In this document: one piece after another, positions 1 through 12,521 of the stretch
Layout of the letters: each line of letters begins with the position of its first letter
Position numbering within the stretch: the stretch's first letter is position 1
Assembly: GCF_900465055.1 (NCBI RefSeq)
Contig: NZ_LS483250.1
Span: 2,852,001 to 2,916,000 of the forward strand
Reading direction: 5' to 3'
DNA length: 64,000 nt
Source of the DNA: Moritella yayanosii
Lineage (GTDB): Bacteria > Pseudomonadota > Gammaproteobacteria > Enterobacterales > Moritellaceae
Position numbers and translations under genes: made by a program
Notes under the pieces: model-generated
Told to the model about the DNA's origin: nothing
Seen by the model: only the letters and a program-made list of their open reading frames with translations
The model's database searches: none

Positions 1-25
1 TCCAAACTAAGAACCTACTGGAATT

Positions 26-830
26 GTGGAGCATCCTAACTCACTATGCAATATAGAAAAAACGACATGTTGGTTTTTGCGACATAAATATGAAAACGTA
101 CTCCTAGATAAAACTAAAAGCGCTGATATTAACAGTCTTTATCATTTAAACGAAAAACATTGCTACCCCCCCAAAAAAAGTGGTATGCCGTATGTAGCCT
201 CTAATACCGGCACGCGAGCACGAAAAAAACTAGGAAGTAAAGTCATTGAATCTGTCTTTCAGCAAACCCAAAAACAATGGCATCAATCTGCTAACCATGA
301 AAACTGATGTGGATTAAATTTATTAGGCGTCGATTGTATGTCCGATGGCGCTAACGAGCCATTTATTAACAAACAGTGGTTTGATAGCGTTGAAGTTAAC
401 GAGATAAATCTTGCCTTAGGATTAATTGATAATACCCCTGATCACAGCAGGCATTATTCGACCGAGGCTTTTATTCATTAGCTTTGTTACATCGTTGGCA
501 AACAACGGGTGAGATGCGTCACTGGTTAATTCCGCTTTAAAAGAACACTCAATATGAAGTGATTCGAAGTTTCAGACGACAAGATGAACTCATTAAGCAA
601 GCGTTATGCGGCATATTACTTGCGTCTAATTTAATACGCTATCAGATAGTGCTAATGGCAACATCACTCGATGGCGTCCACCCTAATCAATTACGTTTTC
701 ATGATGCTTGATACACATCATTCATGAGCTAACTCAATTATCATTTTGTACCCCAGGGAATATACTTAAGTACACAATGAATATTACTCAGGCTGCCAAG
801 CAATTTATATCAATTCCTTTAATTTTATGA
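26..830 (+). pseudogene. Decayed IS4-family transposase remnant
   Basis: Translated fragments resemble an IS4-type DDE transposase in the right order: a segment ending in the QTQKQWHQ region (about 180-307), then, after an in-frame TGA where the family has Trp, a C-G-L-N-L-L-G-V-D block, then L-I-D-N-T-P-D-H-S (about 420-450), then R-H-W-L-I-P-L and a C-terminal L-I-R-Y-Q block near 635-650. Stops interrupt the frame at about 313, 478 and 537. A frameshift near 710 leads to a C-terminal tail ending at 830. A middle section after 595 is missing. The product is dead. The left end of the element probably lies outside the window, and I could not identify terminal inverted repeats. Confidence 0.7.
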
Positions 831-855
831 TCTAATATATGTCTCAAAAGTACAT

Positions 856-1033
856 ATGGATCATGATTTTTATAAAATAATTACTTCCACATCGAATGCC
901 AGAATGCGAATTCGCTTACTTGCGGTCTCACATTTTGTTGATGGTAAAAACAGAACTGAAATAGCAAATTTCTTAAAAGTCAGTCGCACCAGTGTCAATA
1001 AGTAGGTATCCAAATATCTTAATGACGGCTATC
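856..1033 (+). pseudogene. IS630-family transposase N-terminal fragment
   Basis: An ATG at 856 opens a frame whose product reads like the N-terminal helix-turn-helix of IS630-type transposases: R-L-L-A-V-S-H-F, then D-G-K-N-R-T-E-I-A, then S-R-T-S-V-N-K. The next codon is TAG where the family has Trp, after which V-S-K-Y-L-N-D-G-Y-L follows. The reading frame is then lost where the tRNA-Asp-like repeats begin near 1024. No DDE catalytic part is present. This is a truncated, inactive remnant; the family call rests on the HTH pattern alone. Confidence 0.6.
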
Positions 1034-1114
1034 TATAAACCACAACCCTCGACACCCGGAGTGACAGGCCGCTTGTCTTTTTATAACAAGTCGAACCAAC
1101 TGAATTACCGCTCC
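1024..1114 (-). pseudogene. tRNA-Asp-like pseudogene, copy 1 (3' truncated)
   Basis: Most distal damaged copy. The 5' half reads GGAGCGGTAATTCAGTTGG, close to tRNA-Asp. The D-arm then carries a ~22-nt segment including CTTGT...ACAAG. The anticodon loop CCTGTCAC is retained, while the T-arm is replaced by a longer unrelated stretch. The acceptor 3' strand is cut off by the junction with the IS630 remnant. Differences from copies 2 and 3 are only a few bases. Confidence 0.7.
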
Positions 1115-1208
1115 GCGCAATCTGTTCGGTACTTTAACATTGAATTTCAGGCACAAAAAAAACCTGCATCTTTCGATTCAGGCTTTCGTTGTTTGTTGGC
1201 AAAGAGAA

Positions 1209-1305
1209 AAAGTGGACGGCTATCTATAAACCACAACCCGCGACACCCGGTGTGACAGGCCGCTTGTCTTTTTATAACAAGTCGAACCAACTGAATTACC
1301 GCTCC
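1209..1305 (-). pseudogene. tRNA-Asp-like pseudogene, copy 2
   Basis: Damaged tRNA-Asp copy with the same D-arm insertion and T-arm replacement as copies 1 and 3. The GTC anticodon loop is intact but the anticodon stem has two mismatches relative to the functional gene. The 3' acceptor strand is too altered to pair well with GGAGCGG, and about nine extra bases separate it from the GCCA-like end. A functional aspartate tRNA is not expected. Confidence 0.7.
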
Positions 1306-1398
1306 GCACAATCTGTTCGGTACTTTACCACTGAATTTCAGGCACAAAAAAAACCTGCATCTTTCGATTCAGGCTTTCGTTGTTATTGGCAAAGAGAA

Positions 1399-1495
1399 AG
1401 AGCGGACGGCTATCTATAAACCACAACCCGCGACACCCGGTGTGACAGGCCGCTTGTCTTTTTATAACAAGTCGAACCAACTGAATTACCGCTCC
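1399..1495 (-). pseudogene. tRNA-Asp-like pseudogene, copy 3
   Basis: Damaged tRNA-Asp copy nearest to the functional gene. The acceptor strands GGAGCGG and CCGCTCT can still pair over seven positions, with a G-U at 1-72. The GTC anticodon loop is kept. The D-arm holds a 22-nt segment able to form a small CTTGT/ACAAG hairpin, and the T-arm is replaced. It lies directly upstream of terminator 1346-1373. It could be an expressed tRNA-like RNA, but nothing in the sequence demonstrates that. Confidence 0.7.
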
Positions 1496-1535
1496 GCACA
1501 ATCTGTTCGGTACTTTACCACTGAATTTCAGGCAC

Positions 1536-1563
1536 AAAAAAAACCTGCATCTTTCGATTCAGG
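1536..1563 (-). terminator. rrn1 rho-independent terminator
   Basis: On the minus strand CCTGAATC and GATGCAGG pair around a GAAA loop with one mismatch, followed by eight T residues. It follows tRNA-Asp by 13 bases and should end the rrn1 transcript. Identical hairpins recur at 1346-1373 and 1155-1182 inside the tandem repeats. Confidence 0.85.
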
Positions 1564-1576
1564 CTTTCGTTGTTGT

Positions 1577-1653
1577 TGGCGGAGTGGACGGGACTCGAAC
1601 CCGCGACCCCCGGCGTGACAGGCCGGTATTCTAACCAACTGAACTACCACTCC
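1577..1653 (-). tRNA. tRNA-Asp (GTC)
   Basis: A complete 77-nt cloverleaf: acceptor GGAGTGG/CCACTCC, D-arm with AGTTGGTTAGA, anticodon stem CCGGC/GCCGG around CTGTCAC (anticodon GTC), T-arm GCGGG/CCCGT with TTCGAGT, discriminator G and an encoded CCA. It reads aspartate codons. It is the distal tRNA of rrn1, about 70 bases after 5S, a common position for tRNA-Asp in gammaproteobacterial rrn operons. Confidence 0.97.
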
Positions 1654-1723
1654 GCACAATCTGTGCTAATGTTTCCATCAGTCTATTCTTGTTTACCCAA
1701 GACTTCGTCTTGAATAAAAATGG

Positions 1724-1843
1724 CGCTTGGCAATGCCCTACTCTCACATGGGGAGACCCCACACTACCATCGGCGTTATTACGTTTCACTTCTGAGTTCG
1801 GGATGGGATCAGGTGGGGCCGCAACACTATGGTCACCAAGCAA
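1724..1843 (-). rRNA. rrf: 5S ribosomal RNA (rrn1)
   Basis: About 120 nt beginning TTGCTTGGTGACCATAG on the minus strand and ending in TTGCCAAGCG. It holds the conserved CCCGAACTCAGAAGTGAAAC segment typical of gammaproteobacterial 5S. It folds through the terminal helix TTGCTTGG/CCAAGCG. It is the third rRNA of rrn1, 147 bases after 23S. A CAAGAC-GAA-GTCTTG hairpin follows near 1694-1712 and is probably a processing structure. Ends are accurate to a few bases. Confidence 0.95.
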
Positions 1844-1990
1844 ATCTGGTTTGCTTTCTATAAGAAAATTAATTTCTATTGTTAATCTGAAAAGCTATAA
1901 ATAAAGAAGTCTTTAAAACCTATCTTGCGATAAATAGTGCGTTCAATCTATTCTTAAGTCAAAATTTCAATTAATCATACTTTAATTTGT

Positions 1991-4884
<2,894 letters not shown>

Positions 4885-5029
4885 ATACAATCTAAAGTCG
4901 ACCGTACAATTGAAATAACTAGGTATTATCTAGTTTTTTTCGCCTCAAGAATACTCAAGAACACTCTATTGTTATTGCCAAAGCAATAACGTGTTTTAAG
5001 AACTTCTTTATTTATTCAGCTTTCCAAAT

Positions 5030-5041
5030 TTTTAAAGAGCA
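5030..5041 (-). promoter_or_regulatory. boxA antitermination element in the rrn1 16S-23S spacer
   Basis: The minus strand reads TGCTCTTTAAAA between tRNA-Glu and 23S, matching the boxA element bound by the NusB/S10 (NusE) complex during rRNA transcription. The same sequence is present at the equivalent place in rrn2 (about 55978-55986). Confidence 0.7.
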
Positions 5042-5103
5042 ATTTGCTAAAAAGCAAAGATAAACATTACTGCTTAGCTTTGATTTTTAATCAGAAAGAA
5101 AAG

Positions 5104-5179
5104 TGGTATCCCGTACGAGATTTGAACTCGTGTTACCGCCGTGAAAGGGCGGTGTCCTAGGCCTCTAGACGAACAGGAC
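5104..5179 (-). tRNA. tRNA-Glu (TTC)
   Basis: A 76-nt tRNA in the rrn1 spacer with the TTC anticodon in CCCTTTCAC, the D-arm CGTCTAGAGGCC, the T-loop TTCAAAT and an encoded CCA. It decodes GAA and GAG. The acceptor stem is unusual: position 1-72 is G-U, 5-68 is U-G, and the discriminator is A rather than the G of E. coli. The anticodon arm is canonical, so it is probably functional. Confidence 0.95.
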
Positions 5180-5299
5180 ACTATTTACTTTCTACGGTTG
5201 GATTTCATCCCAACCGTTGCCTTATTTTCATAAGACGTGCAATTTAATTTTCTATTCAAGCAATTTGTGTGGACACTTACAAAAATTAACAACTTTACG

Positions 5300-6844
<1,545 letters not shown>

Positions 6845-7031
6845 AAAGTTTTTGACTAATTGCCTAAGCAATTAAGTCGGCTCAATGAATTCTGTACTTC
6901 AACAATAAAACCGAAGTTCTATTGTTTATAAAACTACCATCTTTCGATTTAAGTTTATGTTCACAATTACATTGATATAATATTTGGTCATTATATCTCT
7001 GCAAGTGCTCACACAGATTGCTTGAATAAAT

Positions 7032-7043
7032 TGTTAAAGAGCA
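7032..7043 (-). promoter_or_regulatory. rrn1 leader boxA
   Basis: TGCTCTTTAACA on the minus strand, an exact match to the canonical rRNA antitermination boxA. It lies about 190 bases before the 16S start and only 34 bases after the promoter -10, so the rrn1 leader is short at its front end. Confidence 0.85.
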
Positions 7044-7076
7044 TACTGAGCGGCTGTTGCCGTGTCAGTGGGATGC

Positions 7077-7104
7077 ATTATAGAGATATAGATCACATTG
7101 GCAA
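7077..7104 (-). promoter_or_regulatory. rrn1 promoter (single, P1-like)
   Basis: Minus-strand TTGCCA (7099-7104) and TATAAT (7077-7082) are separated by 16 bases, as usual for strong rRNA promoters. The discriminator after the -10 is GCATCCC. Upstream lies an A/T-rich block (about 7105-7155) that could serve as an UP element. No second promoter separates it from boxA, unlike rrn2. Confidence 0.85.
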
Positions 7105-7344
7105 GGGTTAATTTAAAAAAATCAAAAATAAATAAAAAGATTAAAAAACGAACGATGACGTCATATACCAAACAAATACTCAAAAACAAATCCGTTGATC
7201 TACTTTATCCCTATTCATTACCGATGATTCATATGAAGTTAAAAAATAAGACTAATTTATCTTAGGAGAACATGCAGATATTTAGTTTATCGGTATATTG
7301 AGAGTATGACAAAGAGAAAAATAATTTAGATAAGCGAACTGAAT

Positions 7345-7371
7345 ATAGAAGATAGAAGATAGAAGATAGAA
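7345..7371. repeat. 7-bp tandem repeat (ATAGAAG)n
   Basis: Nearly four head-to-tail copies of ATAGAAG lie between the rplQ terminator and the rrn1 promoter. The surrounding 7105-7402 stretch holds no credible gene. Confidence 0.9.
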
Positions 7372-7402
7372 TTTATACAAGAAAAATTGATACGTTAGAA
7401 AT

Positions 7403-7430
7403 AAAAAAGCCAGAGCGTGAGCCCTGGCTT
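7403..7430 (-). terminator. alpha operon terminator
   Basis: Minus-strand AAGCCAGGG and CTCTGGCTT pair around a short loop and are followed by a run of T. It lies just after the rplQ stop codon and should separate the alpha operon from rrn1. Confidence 0.9.
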
Positions 7431-7435
7431 ATAAC

Positions 7436-7819
7436 TTATTCTTCGTCAGCAGCTTCAACAACTGGACGATCTACTAGTTCGATATAAGCCATAGGAGCTT
7501 TATCGCCAGTACGTAGACCACATTTTAAGATTCGAGTATAACCGCCTGAACGGTTTGCGAAACGTGGGCCTAATTCTTTAAACAGTTTACCAACAACTTC
7601 ATCGCTGCGGGTACGTGCAAATGCTAGACGACGGTTAGCAACGCTATCCGTTTTAGCAAGTGTAATTAGAGGCTCAACTACACGACGTAATTCTTTAGCT
7701 TTAGGCAGAGTCGTTTTAATGATCTCATGGCTAACTAAAGAACATGCCATATTACGGAACATAGCCTGACGGTGGCTGCTGTTACGATTTAGTTGACGAC
7801 CACTCTTACGATGGCGCAT
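7436..7819 (-). CDS. rplQ: 50S ribosomal protein L17
   Basis: 127 aa, matching bacterial L17. The N-terminus [20 protein letters not shown] is the conserved signature. L17 is a large-subunit protein near the polypeptide exit region. The C-terminus ends in an acidic EAADEE tail. Last gene of the alpha operon, 40 bp after rpoA and directly followed by a terminator. Confidence 0.98.
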   Translation of the reverse strand: MRHRKSGRQLNRNSSHRQAMFRNMACSLVSHEIIKTTLPKAKELRRVVEPLITLAKTDSVANRRLAFARTRSDEVVGKLFKELGPRFANRSGGYTRILKCGLRTGDKAPMAYIELVDRPVVEAADEE

Positions 7820-7859
7820 GAACTTATCCTTCTTACAAAATTCTTTTGATTAGTGTTTA

Positions 7860-8846
7860 CTATTCGTCCGCAATACTTGCAGGTGGCCAGTTTTCTAGGC
7901 GCATACCTAGAGATAAACCACGTGAAGCTAGAACATCTTTAATTTCAGTTAAAGATTTCTTACCAAGGTTAGGCGTTTTAAGTAACTCAACCTCTGTACG
8001 CTGAACAAGATCACCAATATAGTGAATAGCTTCTGCTTTTAGGCAGTTAGCTGAACGAACAGTAAGTTCTAAATCATCAACAGGACGTAGCAGTATCGGA
8101 TCGAACTCTGGTTTCTCTTCTTTCTGCTCTGGTTCCGTTACATCACGAAGATCAACGAAAGCATCAAGTTGTTCAGCCAGAATTGTAGCAGCACGACGAA
8201 TAGCTTCTTCAGGATCTAATGTTCCATTAGTTTCCATATCGATAACTAACTTATCAAGGTTAGTTCGTTGCTCTACGCGAGCGGCTTCAACATTGTAAGC
8301 AATACGGCTTACAGGGCTGAATGCTGCATCGACAAGCAAACGACCAATAGGACGCTCTTCATCATCAGACTGAATTCGTGTAGAAGCAGGATCGTAACCA
8401 CGACCTTTTTCAACACGAATACGCATACTGATATCTGCTTGACCGGTTAAATTACAAATCACATGTTCTGGATTTATAATCTCAACATCACCATCATGAG
8501 TGATGTCACCTGCCAATACAGGACCTGTACCTGACTTAGTTAACGTTAATAACGCTTCGTCCTTGCCTTCAAGTTTGATTGCAAGACCTTTCAAGTTAAG
8601 AATAATTTCAAGAACATCTTCTTGAACGCCTTCTTTACTACTGTACTCATGGAGTACGCCGTCGATCTCAACTTCTGTTACAGCACAACCTGGCATAGAA
8701 GAAAGAAGAATTCGACGTAAAGCATTACCAAGAGTGTGACCAAAGCCACGCTCTAACGGCTCAAGTGTTACCTTGGCACGTGTTGAGCTAATTTGCTCAA
8801 TATCAACAAGTCTTGGTCTTAGAAATTCTGTTACAGAACCCTGCAT
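7860..8846 (-). CDS. rpoA: DNA-directed RNA polymerase subunit alpha
   Basis: 328 aa, the normal length (E. coli 329). The N-terminal domain (about 1-235) holds the dimerisation and assembly region with [16 protein letters not shown] flexible acidic linker ([12 protein letters not shown]) leads to the C-terminal domain (about 250-328), with helix-hairpin-helix residues in [16 protein letters not shown] that contact UP elements and activators. It scaffolds RNA polymerase. It sits between rpsD and rplQ in the alpha operon, so its synthesis is coupled to ribosomal proteins. Confidence 0.99.
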
Positions 8847-8872
8847 GTATGTCCTCTCTTATGAAGTTAACT

Positions 8873-9493
8873 TTACTTAGAGTAAAGTTCAACAATAAGC
8901 TGTTCGTTGATGTCTGCAGACAGATCAGAACGCTCAGGAACACGTTTGAAAACGCCTTCAAGTGTCTTACTGTCAACTTCAACCCAAGATGCTTTCTCAC
9001 GCTGCTCTGAAATTTCAAGAGCTGAAGCGATACGAGCTTGCTTCTTAGCCTTCTCGCGAATGCTAACTGTATCGTTAACTTTCACTTTGTAAGAAGGGAT
9101 ATTTACAACTTTACCGTTTACAACGATTGCTTTGTGGCTTACTAACTGGCGCGATTCCGCACGAGTTGAACCAAAGCCCATACGATAAACAACGTTATCT
9201 AGACGGCCTTCTAATAAAGCAAGTAGGTTTTCACCAGTATTACCTTTTAGACGAGCAGCTTCTTTATATAAGTTACGGAATTGCTTTTCAAGCACACCGT
9301 ACATACGACGAACTTTTTGCTTTTCACGTAGTTGTAAACCGTAGTCAGATAGACGAGGTTTACGAGCACCATGTACACCAGGTGCGTTATCAATTTTACA
9401 CTTAGATTCAATCGCGCGCACGCCACTTTTCAAGAAAAGATCTGTACCTTCACGACGACTAAGCTTGAGCTTTGGGCCCAAATATCTAGCCAT
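8873..9493 (-). CDS. rpsD: 30S ribosomal protein S4
   Basis: 206 aa, the usual length. It starts [20 protein letters not shown] and contains an S4 RNA-binding domain (about residues 95-155, with [11 protein letters not shown]). S4 nucleates 30S assembly on 16S rRNA. In E. coli it is also the translational repressor of the alpha operon, binding the rpsM leader. The leader here (10281-10415) is structured but I cannot show that S4 binds it. It has no zinc-binding cysteine motif at the N-terminus. Confidence 0.98.
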   Translation of the reverse strand: MARYLGPKLKLSRREGTDLFLKSGVRAIESKCKIDNAPGVHGARKPRLSDYGLQLREKQKVRRMYGVLEKQFRNLYKEAARLKGNTGENLLALLEGRLDNVVYRMGFGSTRAESRQLVSHKAIVVNGKVVNIPSYKVKVNDTVSIREKAKKQARIASALEISEQREKASWVEVDSKTLEGVFKRVPERSDLSADINEQLIVELYSK

Positions 9494-9520
9494 GTTCTTT
9501 CTCCAATATTCCTAAAAACG

Positions 9521-9910
9521 TTATACGCGACGCTTTTTAGGTGGACGACAACCATTGTGAGGGATTGGTGTAACATCAGTGATGTTAGTAATTTTAAAAC
9601 CAATCGCATTCAATGCACGAATAGAAGATTCACGACCAGGACCAGGGCCCTTAACCATAACTTCTAAGTTTTTAAGACCGTACTCTTTAGCCATTTCACC
9701 AGCACGCTCAGCAGCAACCTGCGCAGCGAATGGAGTTGACTTACGAGAACCACGGAAGCCAGAGCCGCCTGCAGTTGCCCAAGATAAAGCATTACCTTGG
9801 CGATCTGTGATTGTCACAATAGTATTATTGAAAGAAGCATGAACGTGTGCAATACCGTCAGCAACTTGTTTTTTAACGCGCTTACGAGCGCGAGTTGGTG
9901 TTTTAGCCAT
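9521..9910 (-). CDS. rpsK: 30S ribosomal protein S11
   Basis: 129 aa. The family signature [20 protein letters not shown] is near the N-terminus and the C-terminus ends [13 protein letters not shown], as in E. coli. S11 forms part of the platform of the 30S subunit near the mRNA exit, with S7 and S18. It lies 13 bp after rpsM in the alpha operon. Confidence 0.98.
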   Translation of the reverse strand: MAKTPTRARKRVKKQVADGIAHVHASFNNTIVTITDRQGNALSWATAGGSGFRGSRKSTPFAAQVAAERAGEMAKEYGLKNLEVMVKGPGPGRESSIRALNAIGFKITNITDVTPIPHNGCRPPKKRRV

Positions 9911-9923
9911 TACTCGTCAGCTC

Positions 9924-10280
9924 CTATTTCTTGATAGCTTTACGCGGACCTTTACGGGTGCGCGCATTTGTTTTAGTGCGTTGACCACGTAGCGGTAAGC
10001 TGCGACGGTGACGAATACCACGGTAACAACCGAGGTCCATCAGACGCTTGATATTCATACTTACTTCACGACGTAGGTCACCTTCTACAGTGTATTTACC
10101 TACTTCTTCGCGAAGAAGTTCTAGTTGAGCTTCTTCTAGCTCTCTGATCTTAGCTGTTTCAGCGATACCAGTTGCAACACAGATTGCTTTCGCACGTGTT
10201 GCACCAATACCGAAAACACCAGTCAGGGCAATGACTGTATGCTGTTGATCAGGAATGTTAATGCCGGCTATACGGGCCAC
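9924..10280 (-). CDS. rpsM: 30S ribosomal protein S13
   Basis: 118 aa, starting at GTG (position 10280) behind a GGAG Shine-Dalgarno sequence. The N-terminus [20 protein letters not shown] and the basic tail [12 protein letters not shown] are typical. S13 lies in the head of the 30S subunit and forms bridges to the 50S. It is the first gene of the alpha operon. The GTG start and the hairpin-rich leader may keep initiation under control, as the S4-repressed leader does in E. coli. Confidence 0.97.
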   Translation of the reverse strand: MARIAGINIPDQQHTVIALTGVFGIGATRAKAICVATGIAETAKIRELEEAQLELLREEVGKYTVEGDLRREVSMNIKRLMDLGCYRGIRHRRSLPLRGQRTKTNARTRKGPRKAIKK

Positions 10281-10415
10281 TATACCACTCCACTTAAGGG
10301 TTGAAAAAAAATTTTGCTCTCTTCGAAAAGCCCGTAAGGATACTCAGAAGAGAGATGTATTGCAATAGAAACTTGGGCATAAATTAATAAATCTAGCCCA
10401 AGTGTCTACTACTGT
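10281..10415 (-). promoter_or_regulatory. Alpha operon leader with two hairpins
   Basis: Between rpmJ and rpsM the minus strand can form ACTTGGGC/GCCCAAGT (10371-10402, 17-nt loop) and CTCTCTTC/GAAGAGAG (within 10316-10353, 22-nt loop). The second is followed by a run of eight T (complement of 10304-10311), like a terminator or attenuator. The E. coli alpha leader is a pseudoknot bound by S4; equivalence here is inferred from position. Confidence 0.55.
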
Positions 10416-10529
10416 CTAGCCTTGGCGTTGTTTATGCTTTGGTTCAACACAGATTATACGAATTACACCGTGACGTTTGATCACTTTGCAATTACGACAA
10501 ATCTTTTTAACAGATGCACGAACTTTCAT
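10416..10529 (-). CDS. rpmJ: 50S ribosomal protein L36
   Basis: A 37-aa product starting [20 protein letters not shown] and ending KHKQRQG. Cysteines at positions 11, 14 and 27 and a histidine at 32 are the zinc-ribbon ligands of the zinc-containing form of L36, a small protein of the large subunit. It follows secY by 40 bp and precedes the alpha leader, the usual end of the spc operon. The reading frame is short but unmistakable. Confidence 0.97.
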   Translation of the reverse strand: MKVRASVKKICRNCKVIKRHGVIRIICVEPKHKQRQG

Positions 10530-10569
10530 TTCTTACTCCGTAACTGTTATAGGACATGCTCAAACTAAA

Positions 10570-11895
10570 TTAGCGACCGTAGCCTTTTAAGTTAGCTTTC
10601 TTAAGAACATCACCATATTGATGAGACATCATATGAGTCTGGACTTGAGCCATAAAGTCCATGATTACCACAACCATAATAAGTAATGACGTACCACCGA
10701 AGTAGAACTGCACACCCATAGCTTGTGTCATGAACAATGGTACTAAACAAATGAATGTAATATACAAAGAACCCGCTAGAGTTAATCGTGACATTACTTT
10801 GTCTATGTACCTTGAAGTTTGTTCGCCTGGTCTAATACCTGGGATGAACGCCCCGCTCTTCTTCAAGTTATCTGCCGTTTCACGTGGGTTAAATACCAAC
10901 GCAGTATAGAAGAAACAGAAGAAAATAATTGCTGCTGCATAAAGCATTACATACAAAGGTTGTCCTGGCTGTAGAGCCAAAGAAATGTCAGTAAGAAAAG
11001 ATAAACCTTCATTCTGACCGAACCATTGTGCAAGCGTTCCAGGAAACAAAATTATACTCGAAGCAAAAATAGCTGGAATAACACCGGCCATGTTAAGCTT
11101 TAACGGTAAATGCGTGCTTTGAGCTGCAAAAACACGTCGTCCTTGTTGGCGTTTTGCGTAGTTTACCACAATTCTACGCTGACCGCGCTCTACAAATACA
11201 ACAAAGTATGTAACAGCAAAAACAACACCAGCTAATACTAACAATAACAGACCGTGAAGGTTACCATCGATAACCTGCTCGACCGTTTGTCCGATAGCTG
11301 GCGGCATACCAGCAACAATACCTGCAAAAATTAATATTGAGATACCATTACCAATACCGCGTTCGGTAATTTGTTCACCTAACCACATTAAGAACATAGT
11401 ACCAGTTACTAAACTTACTACCGCAGTAAAGTAAAAACTTAACCCTGGATTATGGACAAGTCCATCAACCATGTTAGGTAAGCCTTTTGCAATACCAATA
11501 GCTTGGAAAGTACCTAAGAACAATGTTCCGTAACGGGTATACTGACTAATTTTACGTCGCCCTGCATCACCGTCTTTTTTCAATTCGGCAAGAGTAGGAT
11601 TCACAACAGTTAATAACTGTATAATAATAGAGGCCGAAATATACGGCATAATACCCAACGCAAAAATAGACGCTCGCTCAAGCGCACCACCAGAGAACAT
11701 GTTAAACATTTCTAAGATGGTGCCCTTTTGAGAATCAAACAGCGTAGCAAGTACAGAGGCATCAATACCAGGAATAGGAACAAAGGAACCTGCTCGGAAG
11801 ACAATAATTGCCCCTAACACGAACCATAAACGACTTTTCAATTCTGATAAGCCACCTTGCGATTTATTCGCATCTAATCCTGGTTTTTTAGCCAT
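10570..11895 (-). CDS. secY: Protein translocase subunit SecY
   Basis: 441 aa (E. coli 443), an integral inner-membrane protein with ten predicted transmembrane helices. It forms the protein-conducting channel with SecE and SecG and works with SecA or the ribosome. Visible signatures are the N-terminal [13 protein letters not shown] segment leading to the plug helix, the [14 protein letters not shown] motif and the cytosolic loop [11 protein letters not shown]. It lies in the spc operon between rplO and rpmJ, spaced 5 bp from rplO, as in other bacteria. Confidence 0.98.
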   Translation of the reverse strand: MAKKPGLDANKSQGGLSELKSRLWFVLGAIIVFRAGSFVPIPGIDASVLATLFDSQKGTILEMFNMFSGGALERASIFALGIMPYISASIIIQLLTVVNPTLAELKKDGDAGRRKISQYTRYGTLFLGTFQAIGIAKGLPNMVDGLVHNPGLSFYFTAVVSLVTGTMFLMWLGEQITERGIGNGISILIFAGIVAGMPPAIGQTVEQVIDGNLHGLLLLVLAGVVFAVTYFVVFVERGQRRIVVNYAKRQQGRRVFAAQSTHLPLKLNMAGVIPAIFASSIILFPGTLAQWFGQNEGLSFLTDISLALQPGQPLYVMLYAAAIIFFCFFYTALVFNPRETADNLKKSGAFIPGIRPGEQTSRYIDKVMSRLTLAGSLYITFICLVPLFMTQAMGVQFYFGGTSLLIMVVVIMDFMAQVQTHMMSHQYGDVLKKANLKGYGR

Positions 11896-11900
11896 TTGTA

Positions 11901-12335
11901 CTATCCTTCGATTTGACCGCCTGCAGCAACAATCGCTTCAACAGCACCTTTCGTCGCTTTAATGCCACGAATAGTAACTGGTCGAGTGATTTCACCAGAT
12001 AAAACAACTTTAACAAACTGGATTTTTTTAGTAACAAGACCAGCTGCTTTAAGCGTATTTAAATCAACAACATCACCTTCAACTTTAGCGATTTCATTTA
12101 AACGTACTTCAGCTGTTACCAGCTGTTTACGTGATGTGAAACCGAATTTAGGTAGACGTTGTTTCAAAGGCATTTGACCGCCTTCAAAACCAGGTCGAAT
12201 ACCGCCGCCTGAGCGAGATTTTTGACCTTTGTGACCACGGCCACAAGTTTTACCAGTACCAGAACCGATACCGCGACCTACACGTTTAGCGTTTGGCTTA
12301 GAACCAGCCGCTGGAGATAGAGTATTTAAAAACAT
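11901..12335 (-). CDS. rplO: 50S ribosomal protein L15
   Basis: 144 aa. The glycine-rich N-terminal segment with [20 protein letters not shown] is the L15 signature, followed by the globular domain. L15 joins late large-subunit assembly. Its ATG overlaps the stop codon of rpmD by one base (TAATG), so translation is probably coupled. Confidence 0.98.
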   Translation of the reverse strand: MFLNTLSPAAGSKPNAKRVGRGIGSGTGKTCGRGHKGQKSRSGGGIRPGFEGGQMPLKQRLPKFGFTSRKQLVTAEVRLNEIAKVEGDVVDLNTLKAAGLVTKKIQFVKVVLSGEITRPVTIRGIKATKGAVEAIVAAGGQIEG

Positions 12336-12514
12336 TACGCTTCCTCCACTTTAATCATGTAAGCTACTTTGTTAATCATACCACGTACGCAAGCTGTATC
12401 TTCTAGCTCCACAGTGTGATTGATTTTACGAAGACCTAAACCAACAAGTGTTGCACGATGTTTAGGTAAACGACCGATTGCACTTTTAGTTTGAGTTACT
12501 TTAATTTTAGCCAT
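12335..12514 (-). CDS. rpmD: 50S ribosomal protein L30
   Basis: A 59-aa product starting [20 protein letters not shown] and ending MIKVEEA. The pattern SAIGR...[13 protein letters not shown]...H is the L30 signature. It is a small large-subunit protein. It overlaps rplO by one base and follows rpsE by 7 bp, the usual spc order. Confidence 0.97.
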   Translation of the reverse strand: MAKIKVTQTKSAIGRLPKHRATLVGLGLRKINHTVELEDTACVRGMINKVAYMIKVEEA

Positions 12515-12521
12515 GGTTTAA

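Larger units (their letters stand above)
1024..1586 (-). repeat. Three tandem ~182-191 bp tRNA-Asp/terminator repeats
   Basis: Three near-identical units start at 1024, 1215 and 1405 (periods 191, 190, and 182 to the homologous point in the intact tRNA-Asp). Each contains, in minus-strand order, a damaged tRNA-Asp copy, a short CAACGAAAG linker and a rho-independent terminator (1155-1182, 1346-1373, 1536-1563). The last terminator is also the one that ends rrn1. The units look like a tandem amplification of the [tRNA-Asp - terminator] module at the distal end of rrn1. The apparent ORFs here on both strands repeat with the DNA and are not credible genes. Confidence 0.85.

Noticed and set aside
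1147-1537. Repeated short open frames on both strands in the tRNA-like array
   Set aside because: They repeat with the DNA unit, have no ribosome site and resemble no protein.
1024-1664. CRISPR array
   Set aside because: Units are long and almost entirely repeated, with no unique spacers, and each holds tRNA and terminator sequence.
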